64,000 nt of DNA from Thioclava sp. JE_KL1 (lineage in GTDB: Bacteria > Pseudomonadota > Alphaproteobacteria > Rhodobacterales > Rhodobacteraceae). The position numbers and the translations under genes were made by a program. Positions within the stretch are counted from its first letter, which is position 1; every line of letters starts with the position of its first letter. The notes under the pieces are model-generated. The model searched no databases and was not told the DNA's origin. It worked only from the letters and a program-made list of their open reading frames with translations. This document shows positions 11,125 to 20,678 of this stretch, piece by piece. The DNA lies in the NCBI RefSeq assembly GCF_009296265.1, contig NZ_WBJS01000003.1:124001-188000 (forward strand), read 5' to 3'.

Positions 11125-12056
11125 GCCAGCTCCGCCGCGCGGGCGCGGATCGTGGCCAGCGTCACCCGGCCAAGCGGGCGGTCCCCGTCGGCCACCGGCA
11201 GCGCCTCGACGCCGCGCCAGAGGCACAGTGAAAGCGCATCGCGCAGGCTCGTGTCGGGCGCGATGGGCTCGCCCTCGGCGGCGCCGTCTTCCAGCACGTC
11301 CGAGACCGGGATCAGCGACAAAAGCCGCAGCGGACGATCGACCCCGCCCACCATCTGAGCGACGAAATCGGTGGCGGGCGCGGCGATGATCTCGGCGGGC
11401 GTGCCATGTTGCAGCAGCTTGCCGCCATCCATCACCGCTACCCGGTCGCCCAGATGGATCGCCTCTTCCATGTCATGCGTCACGAGCACGATGGTCGAAC
11501 CGAGCTGCCGCTGGATATGCCGCAGATCGGCTTGCGCCCGGGCCCGGATGATCGGGTCGAGCGCGCCGAAGGGCTCGTCCATCAGCAGCAGATCGGGCCG
11601 CGAGGCGAGAGCGCGCGCCACGCCCACGCGCTGTTGCTGGCCGCCCGACAGCTCCGCCGGGTAGCGGTCGCGAAACTGCGCGGGCTCCATCGAGAACAGG
11701 TCCAGCAACTCGTCGACACGCGCGCGCGTCTTGTCTCTGGACCAGCCGAGCAGCTTGGGCACCGCGCCGATATTGCCCGCGATCGTGTAATGCGGAAACA
11801 GCCCGTCGCCCTGAATGACGTAACCGATCCGGCGGCGCAGCTCGTGCTTGGGCAGCGCAGCGGTGGATTCGCCATTGATCCGCACCTCGCCGGAACTCGG
11901 TTCGATCAGCCGGTTGATCATCCGCAGAAGCGTGGTCTTGCCCGAGCCGGAGGTGCCCACGATCACCGTGATCGTCCCGGTCTCGACCGTCATCGAGACG
12001 TGGTCCACCGCTGCCGTGCCCTCATAGAGCTTCGTGATCTCGTCGATTTCGATCAT
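11121..12056 (-). CDS. yehX: Osmoprotectant-type ABC transporter ATP-binding protein (YehX-like)
   Basis: A 311-residue ATPase of the OpuCA/ProV group. Walker A GTSGSGKTT (about residues 33-41), signature LSGGQQQRVG, Walker B LLLMDEPFGALD and the switch His in VTHDMEEA are all present. A C-terminal region (about 235-311) contains one CBS-like unit ending GRVTLATIRARAAELA, typical of osmoprotectant importers, where CBS domains sense ionic strength. It overlaps both permease genes by 4 bp, so the operon is translationally coupled. Confidence 0.9.
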   Translation of the reverse strand: MIEIDEITKLYEGTAAVDHVSMTVETGTITVIVGTSGSGKTTLLRMINRLIEPSSGEVRINGESTAALPKHELRRRIGYVIQGDGLFPHYTIAGNIGAVPKLLGWSRDKTRARVDELLDLFSMEPAQFRDRYPAELSGGQQQRVGVARALASRPDLLLMDEPFGALDPIIRARAQADLRHIQRQLGSTIVLVTHDMEEAIHLGDRVAVMDGGKLLQHGTPAEIIAAPATDFVAQMVGGVDRPLRLLSLIPVSDVLEDGAAEGEPIAPDTSLRDALSLCLWRGVEALPVADGDRPLGRVTLATIRARAAELA

Positions 12057-13207
12057 TCTTCACGCTCCGTTCGGGGGGTCGTCACTTCGACGAGGATGTC
12101 CATCGCGATGGCCGAGATCAGCGCCAGCGCGACGGTGGGCAATGCGCCCAGCAAGATCAGGTCACCCGCCGTCTGGTTGAGGCCCTGAAACACGAAGGTG
12201 CCGTAGCCGCCGCCGCCAATCAGCCCGGCGATCACCGCCAGCCCGATATTCTGCACCAGCACGATGCGCAGCCCCGCCAGCACCACCGGCAGGCCCAGCG
12301 GCAGCTCCACCCGGGTCAGGCGCTGGCGCCATGTCATGCCCATCCCGCGCGCGGCCTCAAGCGTGGCGGCGGGCGCGGTGCGCAGCCCGGCCAGCACATT
12401 GGCGACCACGGGCAGCAGCGAATAGAGGGTGAGCGCGAGGAAGGCCGGCGCGAAGCCGATCCCGGCGATGCCGATCGCGCGGGCGCCGGGGATGACACCG
12501 CTCAGCCAGCTCAGCACCGGGATCATGATCCCGAACATCGCGAGCGAGGGGATCGTCTGCAAGAAGCTCAGCACCGGAAGGAGTGCGCGGCGCAGCCCGG
12601 CGTTGCGGTGAGACATCACGCCCAGCGGCAGGCCAATCACCGCCGCCGCCAGAAGCGAGCCGAAGGCAAGGCCCAGATGGCGCAGGCTGGCGCTGTAGAA
12701 AGCATCCTTGCGGCTCGCGAATTCCTGCGCGATGGACAGGTCGCTCAGCGCGCCAGACCACAGCAGCGCGCCGATCAGCGCGAGCACCAGCACCAGCAGC
12801 CCGGCCCGCGCGGCAGGCCCCGGCGACAGCGCGGAAAGCGCATCGGCCATCATCAGCGCGAAGACCACCAGCAGGCACCAGAAGCCCGCCGCCGGAGAGA
12901 CGCGGGCATAGTCTCCCGCCTCCGCGAGCAGCGACGCCGCGCCGAGAACCAGCAGCCAGACCAGCCCCGCAAGGCCAAGCGCAGCCCCCGCGATACGCAG
13001 AAAGGGCCGCGCGGCAGGCAGCCCCAAGGCAAGCCCGAGCAGCATCAGCGCAATGCCCGGCCCTGTGATCTGCGGCGCGGCGAGGGTCCAGAGCGCCCTG
13101 CCCTCACCGGCGACGATCCGGTTCGCCGCCAAGGTCATGAAGGGCGCGAAGATCGCGGCCAGACCCAACACCGCGAACAGCACGCCCGGCGGCGACAGCC
13201 CCGCCAT
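12053..13207 (-). CDS. yehY: Osmoprotectant-type ABC transporter permease (YehY-like)
   Basis: A 384-residue permease, matching the unusual length of E. coli YehY (about 385). The N-terminal half carries extra hydrophobic segments (ALWTLAAPQITGPGIALML and onward). The C-terminal half is a MetI-like domain with the EAA loop EAARGMGMTWRQRL followed by RVELPLGLPV. It has a sister permease downstream (YehW-like), and the two form a heterodimer in this family. It starts 38 bp after the binding-protein gene and overlaps the ATPase start by 4 bp. Confidence 0.87.
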   Translation of the reverse strand: MAGLSPPGVLFAVLGLAAIFAPFMTLAANRIVAGEGRALWTLAAPQITGPGIALMLLGLALGLPAARPFLRIAGAALGLAGLVWLLVLGAASLLAEAGDYARVSPAAGFWCLLVVFALMMADALSALSPGPAARAGLLVLVLALIGALLWSGALSDLSIAQEFASRKDAFYSASLRHLGLAFGSLLAAAVIGLPLGVMSHRNAGLRRALLPVLSFLQTIPSLAMFGIMIPVLSWLSGVIPGARAIGIAGIGFAPAFLALTLYSLLPVVANVLAGLRTAPAATLEAARGMGMTWRQRLTRVELPLGLPVVLAGLRIVLVQNIGLAVIAGLIGGGGYGTFVFQGLNQTAGDLILLGALPTVALALISAIAMDILVEVTTPRTEREE

Positions 13208-13245
13208 CGCGGAGCCTTTGCCCGCCCGTTTGCGCGCCGCCGCAG

Positions 13246-14151
13246 TCAGTTCAGCACTCCGATCTGCGTCAGGTAGTCCTTCGCGACCGCCTCGGCGGGC
13301 TCACCGCCGACCTGAATACGACCGTTGAGCTTTTGCAGCGTCTGCATGTCGAGCTTGTCGAAGATCGGGTTCAGCACCTCGGGGATCTTCGGATATTCCT
13401 TCAAAGCCGCGTCGCGCACGATCGGGGTCGGCTCGTAGACCGGCTGCACGCCCTTGTCGTCTTCCATCACGACGAGCCCCGCCGCGCCGACACCACCATC
13501 GGTGCCATAGGCCATCGCCGCGTTCACGCCGGACGTGCCGCGCGCCGCAGCCTGAATGGTCGCCGCCGTGTCACCGCCCGACAGAACCACGGTCTGGTCG
13601 GGGCTCAGCTTGAACCCGTAGGCCGTCTGCATCGCGGGCAGCACGGCGGGGGACGAGACGAACTCGGTCGAGGCTGCGAGCTTCACGTCGCCGCCATTCG
13701 ACACCCATTTGCCGAAATCGGACATGGTGGTGAGGTTGTTCTCCTTGGCCAGATCGCCCGTTACGGCAATCGCCCAGGTGTTGTTGGCAGGCGCGGAGTC
13801 GAGCCATGTGATATCGTTCTGCTTGTCCAGTTCGGCGGCGCGGTCATGCGCCTTCGTGGCATCCTTCCAGATGTCGCTATCGGCCTCGTTGAAGAAATAG
13901 GCCGCGTTGCCGGTGTATTCGGGGTAGATGTCGATCTGGCCCGCGAGGATAGCCTTGCGCACGACCTGCGTGCCGCCCAGCTGCAACCGCCGCTCGACCG
14001 GCATTCCGGCATTTTCCAGCGACAGTGCGATGATATTGCCCAAGAGACCGCCTTCGGTGTCGATCTTGGAGGAGACGGTGATATCGGCCTGCGCGGCGGA
14101 GGCAAGCGCGCCCCCGAAAACCGCGGCGGCCACGATGAGAGGATATTTCAT
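13246..14151 (-). CDS. osmF: Periplasmic glycine betaine/osmoprotectant-binding protein (OsmF/YehZ-like)
   Basis: A 301-residue OpuAC/QBP-type solute-binding protein. Its cleavable signal peptide (MKYPLIVAAAVFGGALASAAQA) is split here as MKYPLIVAAAVFGG then ALASAAQA, ending at residue 22. The mature part starts with DITVSSKIDTEGGLLGNI, the usual start for OpuBC-like proteins. The start at 14151 is chosen because the signal peptide begins there and GGGAG precedes it. It is the first gene of the four-gene importer operon. No high-affinity betaine aromatic box can be verified by eye, so substrate choice is inferred from gene order. Confidence 0.87.
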   Translation of the reverse strand: MKYPLIVAAAVFGGALASAAQADITVSSKIDTEGGLLGNIIALSLENAGMPVERRLQLGGTQVVRKAILAGQIDIYPEYTGNAAYFFNEADSDIWKDATKAHDRAAELDKQNDITWLDSAPANNTWAIAVTGDLAKENNLTTMSDFGKWVSNGGDVKLAASTEFVSSPAVLPAMQTAYGFKLSPDQTVVLSGGDTAATIQAAARGTSGVNAAMAYGTDGGVGAAGLVVMEDDKGVQPVYEPTPIVRDAALKEYPKIPEVLNPIFDKLDMQTLQKLNGRIQVGGEPAEAVAKDYLTQIGVLN

Positions 14152-14372
14152 GGCTGGTCTGGCTCCCTGACTGATGTCTGTGCGTGTCTCGAGACGTGAT
14201 CCTGCTTGAGGTAGGGCCCGACCCGCGCCCGCCAAGCCTCCCGCGACCCACCAGCCGCATGCGACGCGCCGACCCGGCTACGGGGCCTTTCAGGGGGTGC
14301 GTCACATTTGCGCTAGCCCGGCGCGCCAAGGTTTGCATAAGTAGTCAAAAGACATGCGCGAAGAGGGACGTC

Positions 14373-15782
14373 ATGGTTGGAATTGGTACGGGCCTCGCAC
14401 GGCTCGCGATGGTGGCGGTGCCGAGCGCACTTGGTGTGGCGGCGATTGTTTTTGCGGGCGATCTGAAATCTCTACCCAGCCCGAGCGAGGCGAACCGCCC
14501 CGCCGCGCTGGTGCGGGTGATCACGCTCGCGCCCATCGAGATGATCCCGCGCGTCACCGGCTATGGCACGGTCGCGCCGGTGCGCGAATGGCGCGCTGTC
14601 GCCCGGATCGAGGGGGAAATCCGCGACATCGCCAAACCGCTTGCGCCGGGCGATATCGTGGCCAAGGACACGCCGCTTTTCACCATCGACGACAGCGATC
14701 TGAAACTGCAGCGCGCCAGTCTCGAGGCGCAGGTCGCGGCCTCCAAGGTCAAGGATGACACGGTGCGCACAAGCCTCGAACTGGCGCGCTCCGACCTTGC
14801 GCTCGCGCAGGACGAGCTCGACCGCCAGAAGACGCTGCACGATCTGGGCCGGATCACCCAGCCCCAGCTCGACGCGGCGCGCCGCCAGCAGCTAACCGCG
14901 CAGACCAAGGTGACCGATCTCGAGAGCCAGCTGAAGCTGAACGAGGCCGAACGCGAGGTGCTCGTTACGCAGGCGGCGACGATCGACCGGTCCATTGGGC
15001 TCTCGACGATCTCGGCGCCTTTCGAGCTGCGGGTCAATTCGCTGGACGCGGATCTCGGCCAATATGTCAATCGCGGTCAGGTTCTGCTGAGTGGCGAAGG
15101 CGTCGCGGCGGTAGATATTTCTGCGCAATTCCCGATCGGGCGGATGGGGCCCCTGCTCCGGCTCGCGGGCGATGGCACCAAGGTCACCGATCTAAAGGCG
15201 CGCGTCACCCTGCCCGAGCCCGAGCATCCCATTGTCTGGAAGGCCAAGGTCGAGCGAATGGGCGAAGCTATCGACGAGACCACGCAAAGCGCGCCCGTCG
15301 TGGTGCGCGTCGACGATCCGCTGGGTCAGGCACAGGCGGGCGAGCGCCCGCCCCTGCGGCGCAACATGGTCGTCGCGGTGGAACTCGCCGCCCCGAAGCA
15401 GAGCCTGCTCGTCGTGCCCGCCGAGGCGGTCGCGGGCGGGAGTGCGATGGTCGTTGCGGAAGATGGCACGCTGGAGAAGCGCGCGGTGAAGACCAGCTTC
15501 GTCTCGGGCGATCTGGCGGTGATCGCGCAAGGCCTCAAGGCGGGCGACAAGCTGGTCGTCACCGATCCTTCGATCGCCGTGCCGGGCATGACGGTCAAGG
15601 CGACCGAGGATGAGGCGCGCAGGGCCGAGATCGCCGCCGAGGCGCTTGGCCAGACGGCCACCAGCCCGCAACCGGGCAGCGGTGGCGGCGGAGGTGGCGG
15701 CGGCGGCAAGGGTGCCGCGCCCGAAGGCGACGCCGCACCGAGCGGAGACAGCGCCGCCAAGCCCGCGGGAGATGCGCAATGA
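14373..15782 (+). CDS. RND efflux periplasmic adaptor (HlyD/AcrA family)
   Basis: A 469-residue membrane-fusion protein. It has an N-terminal membrane anchor (residues 6-28), a lipoyl/barrel-sandwich start EIRDIAKPLAPGDIVAKDT, a long alpha-helical hairpin (about 105-205, rich in Q/E/R/L) and a beta-barrel plus membrane-proximal domain. The start at 14373 has GAGGGA upstream. It overlaps the RND pump gene by 4 bp. The last 60 residues are odd: a run of nine glycines inside a low-complexity G/A/P/E tail, not usual for adaptors. No TolC-type outer-membrane gene is adjacent. Confidence 0.9.
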   Translation: MVGIGTGLARLAMVAVPSALGVAAIVFAGDLKSLPSPSEANRPAALVRVITLAPIEMIPRVTGYGTVAPVREWRAVARIEGEIRDIAKPLAPGDIVAKDTPLFTIDDSDLKLQRASLEAQVAASKVKDDTVRTSLELARSDLALAQDELDRQKTLHDLGRITQPQLDAARRQQLTAQTKVTDLESQLKLNEAEREVLVTQAATIDRSIGLSTISAPFELRVNSLDADLGQYVNRGQVLLSGEGVAAVDISAQFPIGRMGPLLRLAGDGTKVTDLKARVTLPEPEHPIVWKAKVERMGEAIDETTQSAPVVVRVDDPLGQAQAGERPPLRRNMVVAVELAAPKQSLLVVPAEAVAGGSAMVVAEDGTLEKRAVKTSFVSGDLAVIAQGLKAGDKLVVTDPSIAVPGMTVKATEDEARRAEIAAEALGQTATSPQPGSGGGGGGGGGKGAAPEGDAAPSGDSAAKPAGDAQ

Positions 15783-18700
15783 TCGCGCTTTTCGCTGGTC
15801 ACCGCACGGCGGCCAATATCGCGATGATCGCGATTGCGGGGCTCGGGCTCATGGCGCTGCCGAGCTTGCAGCGCGACACTTTCCCGGCCACGCCGCCCTC
15901 GGATGTCTCGGTCCGCATCACCTATCCCGGCGCCGCCCCTTCGGAGGTCGAGACCGGCATCTGCACCGTGACCGATCCGGTCCTGACGCGGGTCGAGAAC
16001 CTTGCGAAACTGACCTGCCTCGCGCGCGACAACAGCGCCCAGATCACCGCCGAGATGATCGAGGGCGCGGACATGACGCGCTTCTACAACGACATCAAGG
16101 ATGCGGTGGACGGGATCAATTCCTTCCCCGACAAGGCCGACGATCCGGTGGTGCAGATCGTCGAGCGCACCGCCTCTGTCTCGTCGGTGGCGGTGACCGG
16201 GCCGGACGATCCGGCGGTGCTCTACGCCTATGCCCAAAGCTTCGCCGATCAGCTGCGCGCCGATCCCGCGATCTCGCTGGTCTCGGTGAACGGCTTCTCC
16301 GACCGCGAGATCGCGATCGAGTTCGACCGCGCCGCGCTGGAGCGTTTCGGGCTCGACATGGGCTCCGTCGGTGCGACGCTGGCGCGCTACAGCCTCGACA
16401 TGCCCGCGGGTTCGCTCGAAGGGCGCTCGGGCGAGGTGGCGATCCGCTTCCTCGGCGAGAGGCGCACGCCCGCCGAGCTGGCGCAGATCCCGATTGCGGG
16501 CAGTGCCGCGGGCGGCGAGGTGCGGCTGGGTGATGTCGCGACGATCCGCGAAGGCTTCGCCGATCCCTCGCAGGCCACCTATTTCGACGGCAAGCGCGCT
16601 GCCATCGTCTCGGTCCAGAAAACCGCCTCGCAGGATGCGTTGCGGGTGCGCGCCGCACTCGATCGCGAGATGGCACAGGCGCAGGCCGAGGCGCCGGGCA
16701 ATATCCAGCTCGCTATCTCGGCGGATTCCACGCGCAATATCGTCGAACGCCTGCGCATCATCGGGGTCAACGGGTTGCAGGGCCTGATCCTCGTGCTCGT
16801 CGCGATGTGGCTGTTCTTCGGGCTGCGCATGTCCTTCTGGGTCGCGATGGGCCTGCCGATCAGCTTCCTCGGCGCGATCTTCGCGATGCAGTTCCTCGGC
16901 TACACGATCAACATGATGACGATGGTGGCGCTGCTGGTCGCCACGGGCCTGTTGATGGACGATGCGATCGTGATCTCGGAAAACATCGTGCGCAGGCGAC
17001 AAACGGGAGAGCCCGCCCGTGTCGCCGCCGTCAAAGGCACGATGCAGGTCTTTCCCGGCGTTCTGGCGTCTTTCCTGACGACCGCGATGGTGATCGGACC
17101 GCTCAGTTTCCTGACCGGCAATATCGGCGCGCTGCTGAAATACATCCCGATCGTGCTGCTGATCACGCTGACGGTCAGCCTGATCGAGGCCTTCCTGATC
17201 CTGCCCGCCCATATGCGCCACTCGCTGAAACACGACATGCGCCCCGGCCCCGTGCAACGTGCGGTCAACGGCGCATTCGAGCGGCTGCGCGACCGTGTCA
17301 TCGTGCCGCTTGCCGGGGTCGCTCTGCGCTGGCGCTATCTGACGCTGGGGCTCGCGATCTTGCTGGTGTCGCTTTCCGTGGCGCCCTTCACCGGGGGCTT
17401 CCTGAAATACCAGAGCTTCCCGACGCTGGAGAGCGACACGGTCGAGGCGCGGCTTTTGTTGCCCGCGGGTGCGCCGCTCTCGCTGACCGAGGCGCGGGTA
17501 AGCAAGGTCGTCAAGGCGCTCAAGGAGATGGATGCCGAGCTGAGCCCCGCTCAGCCGGACGGCCAGCCGCTCGTCAGAAGCTACACGATCACCTATGGCA
17601 GCAATGCCGACAGCCCGACCACGGGGCCGAACATGGCCACGGTGAGCGCCTCGCTGCTGCCCGCAGGGACGCGCACCACCGATGTCGGCACGGTGCTCGA
17701 CCGCTGGAAGCAGCTGGTCGGCAAGATGCCCGACATGGCCGCCTTCCGGATCACCGACAAAGAGCGCGGCGCAGGTGGCAAACCGATCGACCTGCTGGTG
17801 ACCGGCCCGGATCTGGCCGAACTGGCGACCACCGCGCGCGAGCTGCGCCGCTTCTTCCGTGGCTTCGACGGGGTGCGTGATGTGACCTTCGATCTGCAGC
17901 CGGGCAAGCCCGAGCTGGTGGTGCGGATGAAACCGGCGGTGGCCAACCTGCTGGGCGTGACGCCTGCCGCGTTGGCGAGCGAGCTGCGCGCGGCCTTCCG
18001 GGGCGACAGCGCCGTCAGCTTCGCCGATGCGCGCGGTCAGGTCGATATCGTGGCCCGGCTCGCACCCTCCGAGCGGCGCGCTATCGGCGATGTTCTGGCG
18101 CTGCGAGTGCCCGGCAAGAACGGGGCGCTGGTGCCGCTCTCGGCGGTGGCGACGGTCAGCGAGACGCGCGGCTACACCACGATCACCCATGTGAACGGGC
18201 AGCGCGCGGTCTCGGTGCAGGGCACGATCGACCCGACGCGGGCCAATTCGCGCGAGCTGATGGCGGCGATGCGGGCCGATTACCTGCCCGAACTGGCGCA
18301 AAAGCGCCCCGACGTGAAGGTGCAGGTTCTGGGCGAAGAACAGGACACCGCGACCACCGGCGCGTCGCTCGTGCGTTTCATGACGGCGGGGGCGATCGGG
18401 GTCTATCTGCTGCTGGCCTTTTACATGGGCAGCTTCATCCGCCCCGTCGCGGTGATCGCGACGATCCCGCTCAGCCTGATCGGCGTGATGTGGGGGCATG
18501 TACTGCTTGGCCTGCCGCTCTCGCTGCCGAGCCTCGTGGGACTGGCGACGCTGGCGGGCGTGGTGGTGAACGATGCGATTCTGCTCGACGCGTTCATCGG
18601 CGAGCGACGTGCGACCGGCACCCCGATGCTCGAGGCCGGGAAGGAGGCCGTGCGCGACCGCTTCCGCGCGATCTTCCTAACCTCGCTGACGACGGTGGTC

Positions 18701-18922
18701 GGGCTCGGCCCGCTTTTGCTGGAGACCTCGACGCAGGCGCAATTCCTGCGCCCGATCGTGGCGAGTCTCGCCTTCGGTCTGAGCGCGGCGACGGTGCTGT
18801 CGCTCTTCGTGACTCCGGCGATCCTCGCCGTGCTCGAGGATTTCGGCATTCGCACCGCCGATCCCGAGCCAGAGGAGACGGCCCCCTCTGTCGAGCACCC
18901 CGCCGACGCGCTGCGCGTCTGA
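15779..18922 (+). CDS. RND (AcrB/HAE1-type) efflux transporter
   Basis: A 1047-residue inner-membrane proton-driven pump with the standard duplication of one TM helix, a large periplasmic loop and five more helices per half. Recognisable blocks include RDTFPATPPSDVSV near residue 33 and the TM4 proton-relay stretch MDDAIVISENIVR (about 399-411), with the second half carrying GVVVNDAILLDAFI. Partnered with the adjacent adaptor; substrates cannot be predicted. The downstream gap (18923-19136) contains hairpins but no regulator. The pump belongs to a subgroup often seen in marine proteobacteria without a linked repressor. Confidence 0.92.
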   Translation: MIALFAGHRTAANIAMIAIAGLGLMALPSLQRDTFPATPPSDVSVRITYPGAAPSEVETGICTVTDPVLTRVENLAKLTCLARDNSAQITAEMIEGADMTRFYNDIKDAVDGINSFPDKADDPVVQIVERTASVSSVAVTGPDDPAVLYAYAQSFADQLRADPAISLVSVNGFSDREIAIEFDRAALERFGLDMGSVGATLARYSLDMPAGSLEGRSGEVAIRFLGERRTPAELAQIPIAGSAAGGEVRLGDVATIREGFADPSQATYFDGKRAAIVSVQKTASQDALRVRAALDREMAQAQAEAPGNIQLAISADSTRNIVERLRIIGVNGLQGLILVLVAMWLFFGLRMSFWVAMGLPISFLGAIFAMQFLGYTINMMTMVALLVATGLLMDDAIVISENIVRRRQTGEPARVAAVKGTMQVFPGVLASFLTTAMVIGPLSFLTGNIGALLKYIPIVLLITLTVSLIEAFLILPAHMRHSLKHDMRPGPVQRAVNGAFERLRDRVIVPLAGVALRWRYLTLGLAILLVSLSVAPFTGGFLKYQSFPTLESDTVEARLLLPAGAPLSLTEARVSKVVKALKEMDAELSPAQPDGQPLVRSYTITYGSNADSPTTGPNMATVSASLLPAGTRTTDVGTVLDRWKQLVGKMPDMAAFRITDKERGAGGKPIDLLVTGPDLAELATTARELRRFFRGFDGVRDVTFDLQPGKPELVVRMKPAVANLLGVTPAALASELRAAFRGDSAVSFADARGQVDIVARLAPSERRAIGDVLALRVPGKNGALVPLSAVATVSETRGYTTITHVNGQRAVSVQGTIDPTRANSRELMAAMRADYLPELAQKRPDVKVQVLGEEQDTATTGASLVRFMTAGAIGVYLLLAFYMGSFIRPVAVIATIPLSLIGVMWGHVLLGLPLSLPSLVGLATLAGVVVNDAILLDAFIGERRATGTPMLEAGKEAVRDRFRAIFLTSLTTVVGLGPLLLETSTQAQFLRPIVASLAFGLSAATVLSLFVTPAILAVLEDFGIRTADPEPEETAPSVEHPADALRV

Positions 18923-18946
18923 CGGAGGTCTTCGCCCGATCTGGGT

Positions 18947-18973
18947 CGGAGAGCGTCGGTCTGACGCTCTCCG
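18947..18973 (+). terminator. Hairpin after the RND operon
   Basis: CGGAGAGCGTC pairs perfectly with GACGCTCTCCG around a 5-nt loop, 24 bp after the RND stop. A second small inverted repeat (GGAGGC/GCCTCC) follows at 18977-18989. There is no T-run. Confidence 0.5.
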
Positions 18974-19136
18974 CCTGGAGGCTGCCTCCACCGCTGCGGC
19001 TTTTGTGACGTCATCCCCCCTTGCAATCCGCACCTCGGTGCCCGGACTATCGCTGTGATTGCCGGGGAAGACGCGACACCCGACGGGCGCGCGCGGTACT
19101 CCGCAAATGCGACAGAAATCGAGGAGGAGACTACCC

Positions 19137-20585
19137 ATGAAAGAGATCGGAATGCTGCTGGACGGGGCCTCCGCCCCTGCAGCCTCGGGCGCAAGTTTCG
19201 ACCGGATCGATCCCGTCACCGGCGCGGTCGCCACCCGCGCCGCCGCGGCGGGGCGTGACGATGTCGAGACGGTCGTGGCGTCCGCCGCGCGCGCCTTTCC
19301 CGGCTGGTCCGCGACCGGGCCGAACGGGCGGCGCAAGATCCTGTCGAAAGCCGCTGACGTGATGGAGGCCCGCGTCGACGACTTCATCCAGGCGATGATC
19401 ACCGAGACCGGCGCGACCGGGCCCTGGGCCGGATTCAACGTGCATCTCGCCGCAGGCATGATCCGGGAGGCTGCGGCGATGACCACCCAGATCGGCGGCG
19501 AGATCATCCCCTCCGACAAGCCCGGCACGATGGCGATGGGCGTTGCGCGCGCCAAGGGCGTCTGCCTTGGCATCGCCCCGTGGAACGCGCCTGTCATCCT
19601 CGGCACCCGCGCGGTCGCGATGGCGCTTGCCTGCGGCAATACCGTGGTGTTGAAGGCGTCCGAAATGTGCCCCGCGACGCATCGCCTGATCGGGGAATGT
19701 TTCGCCGAAGCAGGACTTCCCGAGGGCGCGCTCAACGTCGTGACCAATGCCCCCGAGGACGCGGCCGATGTGGTCGAGGCGCTGATCGTCCATCCCGCGG
19801 TCAAGCATGTGAACTTCACCGGCTCTTCCGCCGTCGGCCGGATCATCGGACGGCTTGCCGGCGAGAATCTGAAACCCTCGCTGCTGGAGCTGGGCGGCAA
19901 GGCGCCGCTGATCGTGCTCGACGATGCCGATCTCGACGGGGCGGTGAATGCCGCGATTTTCGGCGCCTTCATGAACCAGGGCCAGATTTGCATGTCGACC
20001 GAGCGGATCATCGTCGACGAGAAAGTGGCCGACGCTTTCGTCGAAAAGCTCGCCGCACGCGCCAGTGCCCTGCCCGCGGGCGATCCGCGTGGCGAGGTGG
20101 CGCTGGGGGCGCTTGTCTCCGAAGCGGCGGCCGAGAAGATGGATGCGCTGATTGCCGACGCGACCGGCAAAGGCGCGAAACTTGTCGCCGGGGGCTCGCG
20201 CGAGGGGACGATCGTTGCGGCGACCCTGCTCGACTGGGTCTCGGAAGGCATGCGCATCTATGCCGAGGAGAGCTTCGGCCCGGTCAAATCGATCATCCGG
20301 GTGAAGGGCGACGAAGAGGCGTTGAAAGTCGCCAACGATACCGAATACGGGCTGTCGAGCGCGATCTTCAGCGCCGATGTCTCGCGCGCGATGGCGCTGG
20401 CGAACCGGCTCGAAACCGGGATCTGCCATATCAACGGCCCAACGGTGGGCGACGAGCCGCAGATGCCCTTCGGCGGGGTCAAAGCCTCGGGCTACGGGCG
20501 GTTCGGCGGGCGCGCGGCCATTGCCGAGTTTACCGATCTGCGCTGGATCACCATCGAGGACCCGAAACAGCATTACCCGATCTGA
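19137..20585 (+). CDS. NAD(P)-dependent aldehyde dehydrogenase, aromatic-aldehyde type
   Basis: A 482-residue ALDH superfamily enzyme. The general base Glu is in LLELGGKAPL (about residue 251) and the catalytic Cys is in NQGQICMSTERI (about residue 285). The ICMSTERI form is typical of vanillin and salicylaldehyde dehydrogenases, so an aromatic aldehyde substrate is likely. The start at 19137 follows a strong GAGGAGGAGA ribosome site. It is monocistronic and ends in a good intrinsic terminator. No aromatic ring-cleavage genes are adjacent. Confidence 0.87.
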   Translation: MKEIGMLLDGASAPAASGASFDRIDPVTGAVATRAAAAGRDDVETVVASAARAFPGWSATGPNGRRKILSKAADVMEARVDDFIQAMITETGATGPWAGFNVHLAAGMIREAAAMTTQIGGEIIPSDKPGTMAMGVARAKGVCLGIAPWNAPVILGTRAVAMALACGNTVVLKASEMCPATHRLIGECFAEAGLPEGALNVVTNAPEDAADVVEALIVHPAVKHVNFTGSSAVGRIIGRLAGENLKPSLLELGGKAPLIVLDDADLDGAVNAAIFGAFMNQGQICMSTERIIVDEKVADAFVEKLAARASALPAGDPRGEVALGALVSEAAAEKMDALIADATGKGAKLVAGGSREGTIVAATLLDWVSEGMRIYAEESFGPVKSIIRVKGDEEALKVANDTEYGLSSAIFSADVSRAMALANRLETGICHINGPTVGDEPQMPFGGVKASGYGRFGGRAAIAEFTDLRWITIEDPKQHYPI

Positions 20586-20612
20586 GCCGGGCTCTCAGAG
20601 GGTCGAAACAGC

Positions 20613-20643
20613 AAGGAGCCGCCCCCCAAGGGCCGGCTCCTTT
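20613..20643 (+). terminator. Terminator after the aldehyde dehydrogenase
   Basis: AAGGAGCCG pairs with CGGCTCCTT, followed by TTTCAAT. It is located 28 bp after the stop codon, between convergent genes, so it may work on both strands. Confidence 0.7.
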
Positions 20644-20678
20644 CAATGTCGGATCACAGCAGAGGCGGCTCGCCCGGA

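Noticed and set aside
15326-18499. A 1057-codon open frame on the minus strand opposite the RND pump
   Set aside because: Its composition is His/Arg/Asp-rich without family motifs, and the plus-strand RND reading is unambiguous.
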